A stretch of 6,145 nucleotides of DNA from Chloroflexota bacterium (GTDB lineage Bacteria > Chloroflexota > Dehalococcoidia > SZUA-161). Positions 5,812-6,145 of the stretch are shown here, piece after piece. Positions within the stretch are counted from its first letter, which is position 1. The number at the start of each line of letters is the position of its first letter. The notes beneath the pieces were generated by a model, which saw nothing but the letters and a program-made list of their open reading frames with translations, did no database searches and was not told the origin of the DNA. Made by a program: the position numbers and the translations under genes. Location of the stretch: assembly GCA_003229915.1 (NCBI GenBank), contig QIGA01000274.1, positions 1 through 6,145 of the forward strand, written 5' to 3'.

Positions 5812-6145
5812 ATGTTAGCATACTTACGGAACTTTAGCTATCTCAATCGTTCCGGGGTAGTGGGACATTTTGAATGGGGACAAAAAAGAACGGAGCGAAG
5901 GGACCCCGACAACTTCCCGCCGAAGCAAGTTGCTGTGCGAGAGCCGTCCACCCCGCCGCTAGAAGTTGCTAGTCCGGGGCATGCCTTTTGGGAAGGTTGG
6001 GTCCCGAAGTCGCCGCTCCTAGCTACTCAGCCCGCCCGTATGCGTACGGGTGATGAGCAGCGCGCTATGCTGCCCAACTCCAGCTGCAGGTCGCGTCTGC
6101 GATTCTTTAGCCCGAAGGCTCCAGCCGTTCGCAGAATCGGCCCAA
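5812..6145 (+). CDS. Divergent open frame of 111 codons without a stop, probably not a real protein
   Basis: On the plus strand a frame with ATG at 5812 (also GTG at 5860) stays open to the right edge. The product would be rich in Pro, Arg and Ser, with no membrane segment, signal peptide or motif I recognise. No Shine-Dalgarno site precedes the ATG, and a weak GGGG lies only 2 bases before the GTG. The frame covers the same DNA as the structured minus-strand region, whose base pairing explains the sequence better. GC-rich structured RNA genes often carry open frames by chance. If it were real it would be divergent from the ahb operon and incomplete here. Confidence 0.15.
   Translation, partial: MLAYLRNFSYLNRSGVVGHFEWGQKRTERRDPDNFPPKQVAVREPSTPPLEVASPGHAFWEGWVPKSPLLATQPARMRTGDEQRAMLPNSSCRSRLRFFSPKAPAVRRIGP
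5817..5846 (-). promoter_or_regulatory. Candidate sigma70-type promoter for the ahb operon
   Basis: On the minus strand TTGAGA (5841-5846, 5 of 6 to the -35 consensus) is followed after 18 bases by TATGCT (5817-5822, 4 of 6 to the -10 consensus). The start point would be near 5810, giving a leader of about 115 bases to ahbC. The local DNA is more AT-rich than the genes. A second, weaker choice is TTGACC (5800-5805) with CATGAT (5779-5784) at 15-base spacing. Confidence 0.4.
5862..5882. repeat. Short direct repeat GGGACA, two copies 15 bases apart
   Basis: GGGACA occurs at 5862-5867 and again at 5877-5882, the second preceded by an extra G. The copies lie between the terminator-like U-run and the candidate -35 box, where an activator or repressor could bind. 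Six-base repeats in G-rich DNA arise easily by chance. Confidence 0.2.
5882..5908 (-). terminator. Terminator-like hairpin with U-run, upstream of ahbC
   Basis: Read on the minus strand, CGGGG (5908-5904) pairs with CTCCG (5895-5891), including one G-U pair, around an 8-base loop. TTCTTTTTT (5890-5882) follows at once. The U-run and the G-U pair make sense only on the minus strand. The stem is short (5 bp). Both arms can also pair upstream: the 5892-5897 segment with 6014-6019, and 5900-5906 with 5999-6005. It may end an upstream transcript or act as an attenuator for the ahb operon. Confidence 0.45.
5882..6145 (-). ncRNA. Unidentified structured RNA or long 5' leader, running off the right edge
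   Basis: This stretch holds no convincing protein gene but many complementary segments. A 21-bp long-range helix joins 5892-5918 to 5990-6019: GGAGCG/CGCTCC, GGGACCC/GGGTCCC, and CTTCCC plus AA with their partners, broken by small loops. Inside it, 5951-5955 pairs with 5975-5979, and CTAG pairs with CTAG (5959-5962, 5969-5972). A local hairpin pairs 5910-5915 with 5927-5932 and ends in C(UUCG)G on the minus strand; it competes with part of the long helix. Further right are CCCGTA-TGCG-TACGGG (6035-6050), a GC-rich hairpin (6055-6075) with a pair that is G-U only on the minus strand, and a domain at 6096-6139 capped by another C(UUCG)G loop (6109-6120). The UUCG loops, G-U pairs and terminal U-run all point to the minus strand. 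I checked it by eye against RNase P RNA, tmRNA, SRP RNA, 6S RNA, and cobalamin, TPP and T-box elements and recognised none. Confidence 0.45.

Noticed and set aside
5882..6000. T-box riboswitch, suggested by GGGGTGGACGG on the minus strand near 5945-5956 and a terminator downstream
   Set aside because: The invariant UGGNACC core is not matched, and no clear specifier loop could be placed. A covariance-model search including bases right of 6145 would settle it.
5880..6145. RNase P RNA, tmRNA, SRP RNA or a cobalamin riboswitch
   Set aside because: The conserved RNase P P4 segment, tmRNA tag and tRNA-like end, SRP GGAAGGAAGCA loop and the GCCACTG cobalamin box were all looked for and not found on either strand.

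Overview
The window holds one tightly packed six-gene operon on the minus strand, read from right to left. It encodes tetrapyrrole synthesis by the siroheme-dependent (Ahb) heme pathway. In transcription order the genes are ahbC, ahbD, an ahbA-ahbB fusion, sirC, hemA and hemC; hemC runs off the left edge. Neighbouring genes overlap or lie at most 14 bases apart, so they are almost certainly co-transcribed and partly translationally coupled.

How they work together: HemA starts the C5 route by reducing glutamyl-tRNA, and HemC makes the linear tetrapyrrole hydroxymethylbilane. Enzymes outside the window (hemL, hemB, hemD, cobA) must supply the other steps to precorrin-2. SirC oxidises precorrin-2 toward siroheme. 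AhbAB decarboxylates siroheme, AhbC removes the two acetate side chains to give Fe-coproporphyrin III, and AhbD decarboxylates the propionates to heme b. No nirS, nirF or nirN type gene is visible, so heme b is a better guess than heme d1.

Organism: a bacterium with roughly 55-60% G+C, Shine-Dalgarno sites and frequent GTG/TTG starts. Ahb enzymes occur in anaerobic or sulfate-reducing bacteria and in archaea. The layout would suit Chloroflexota (Dehalococcoidia-like), Desulfobacterota or anaerobic Firmicutes; the sequence alone does not decide. The lineage is inference.

Right-hand region (5695-6145): there is no recognisable protein gene here. Next to ahbC are a 30-codon upstream reading frame that overlaps its start, a perfect 10-bp inverted repeat and a sigma70-like promoter. 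Beyond 5880 is a strongly structured stretch. Its minus-strand RNA would have two C(UUCG)G tetraloop hairpins, long-range helices, and a terminator-like hairpin with a U-run whose bases can instead pair far upstream. This is the part of the window least explained by known features. On the plus strand the same DNA carries an open frame of 111 codons that reaches the right edge; I doubt it is a real protein.
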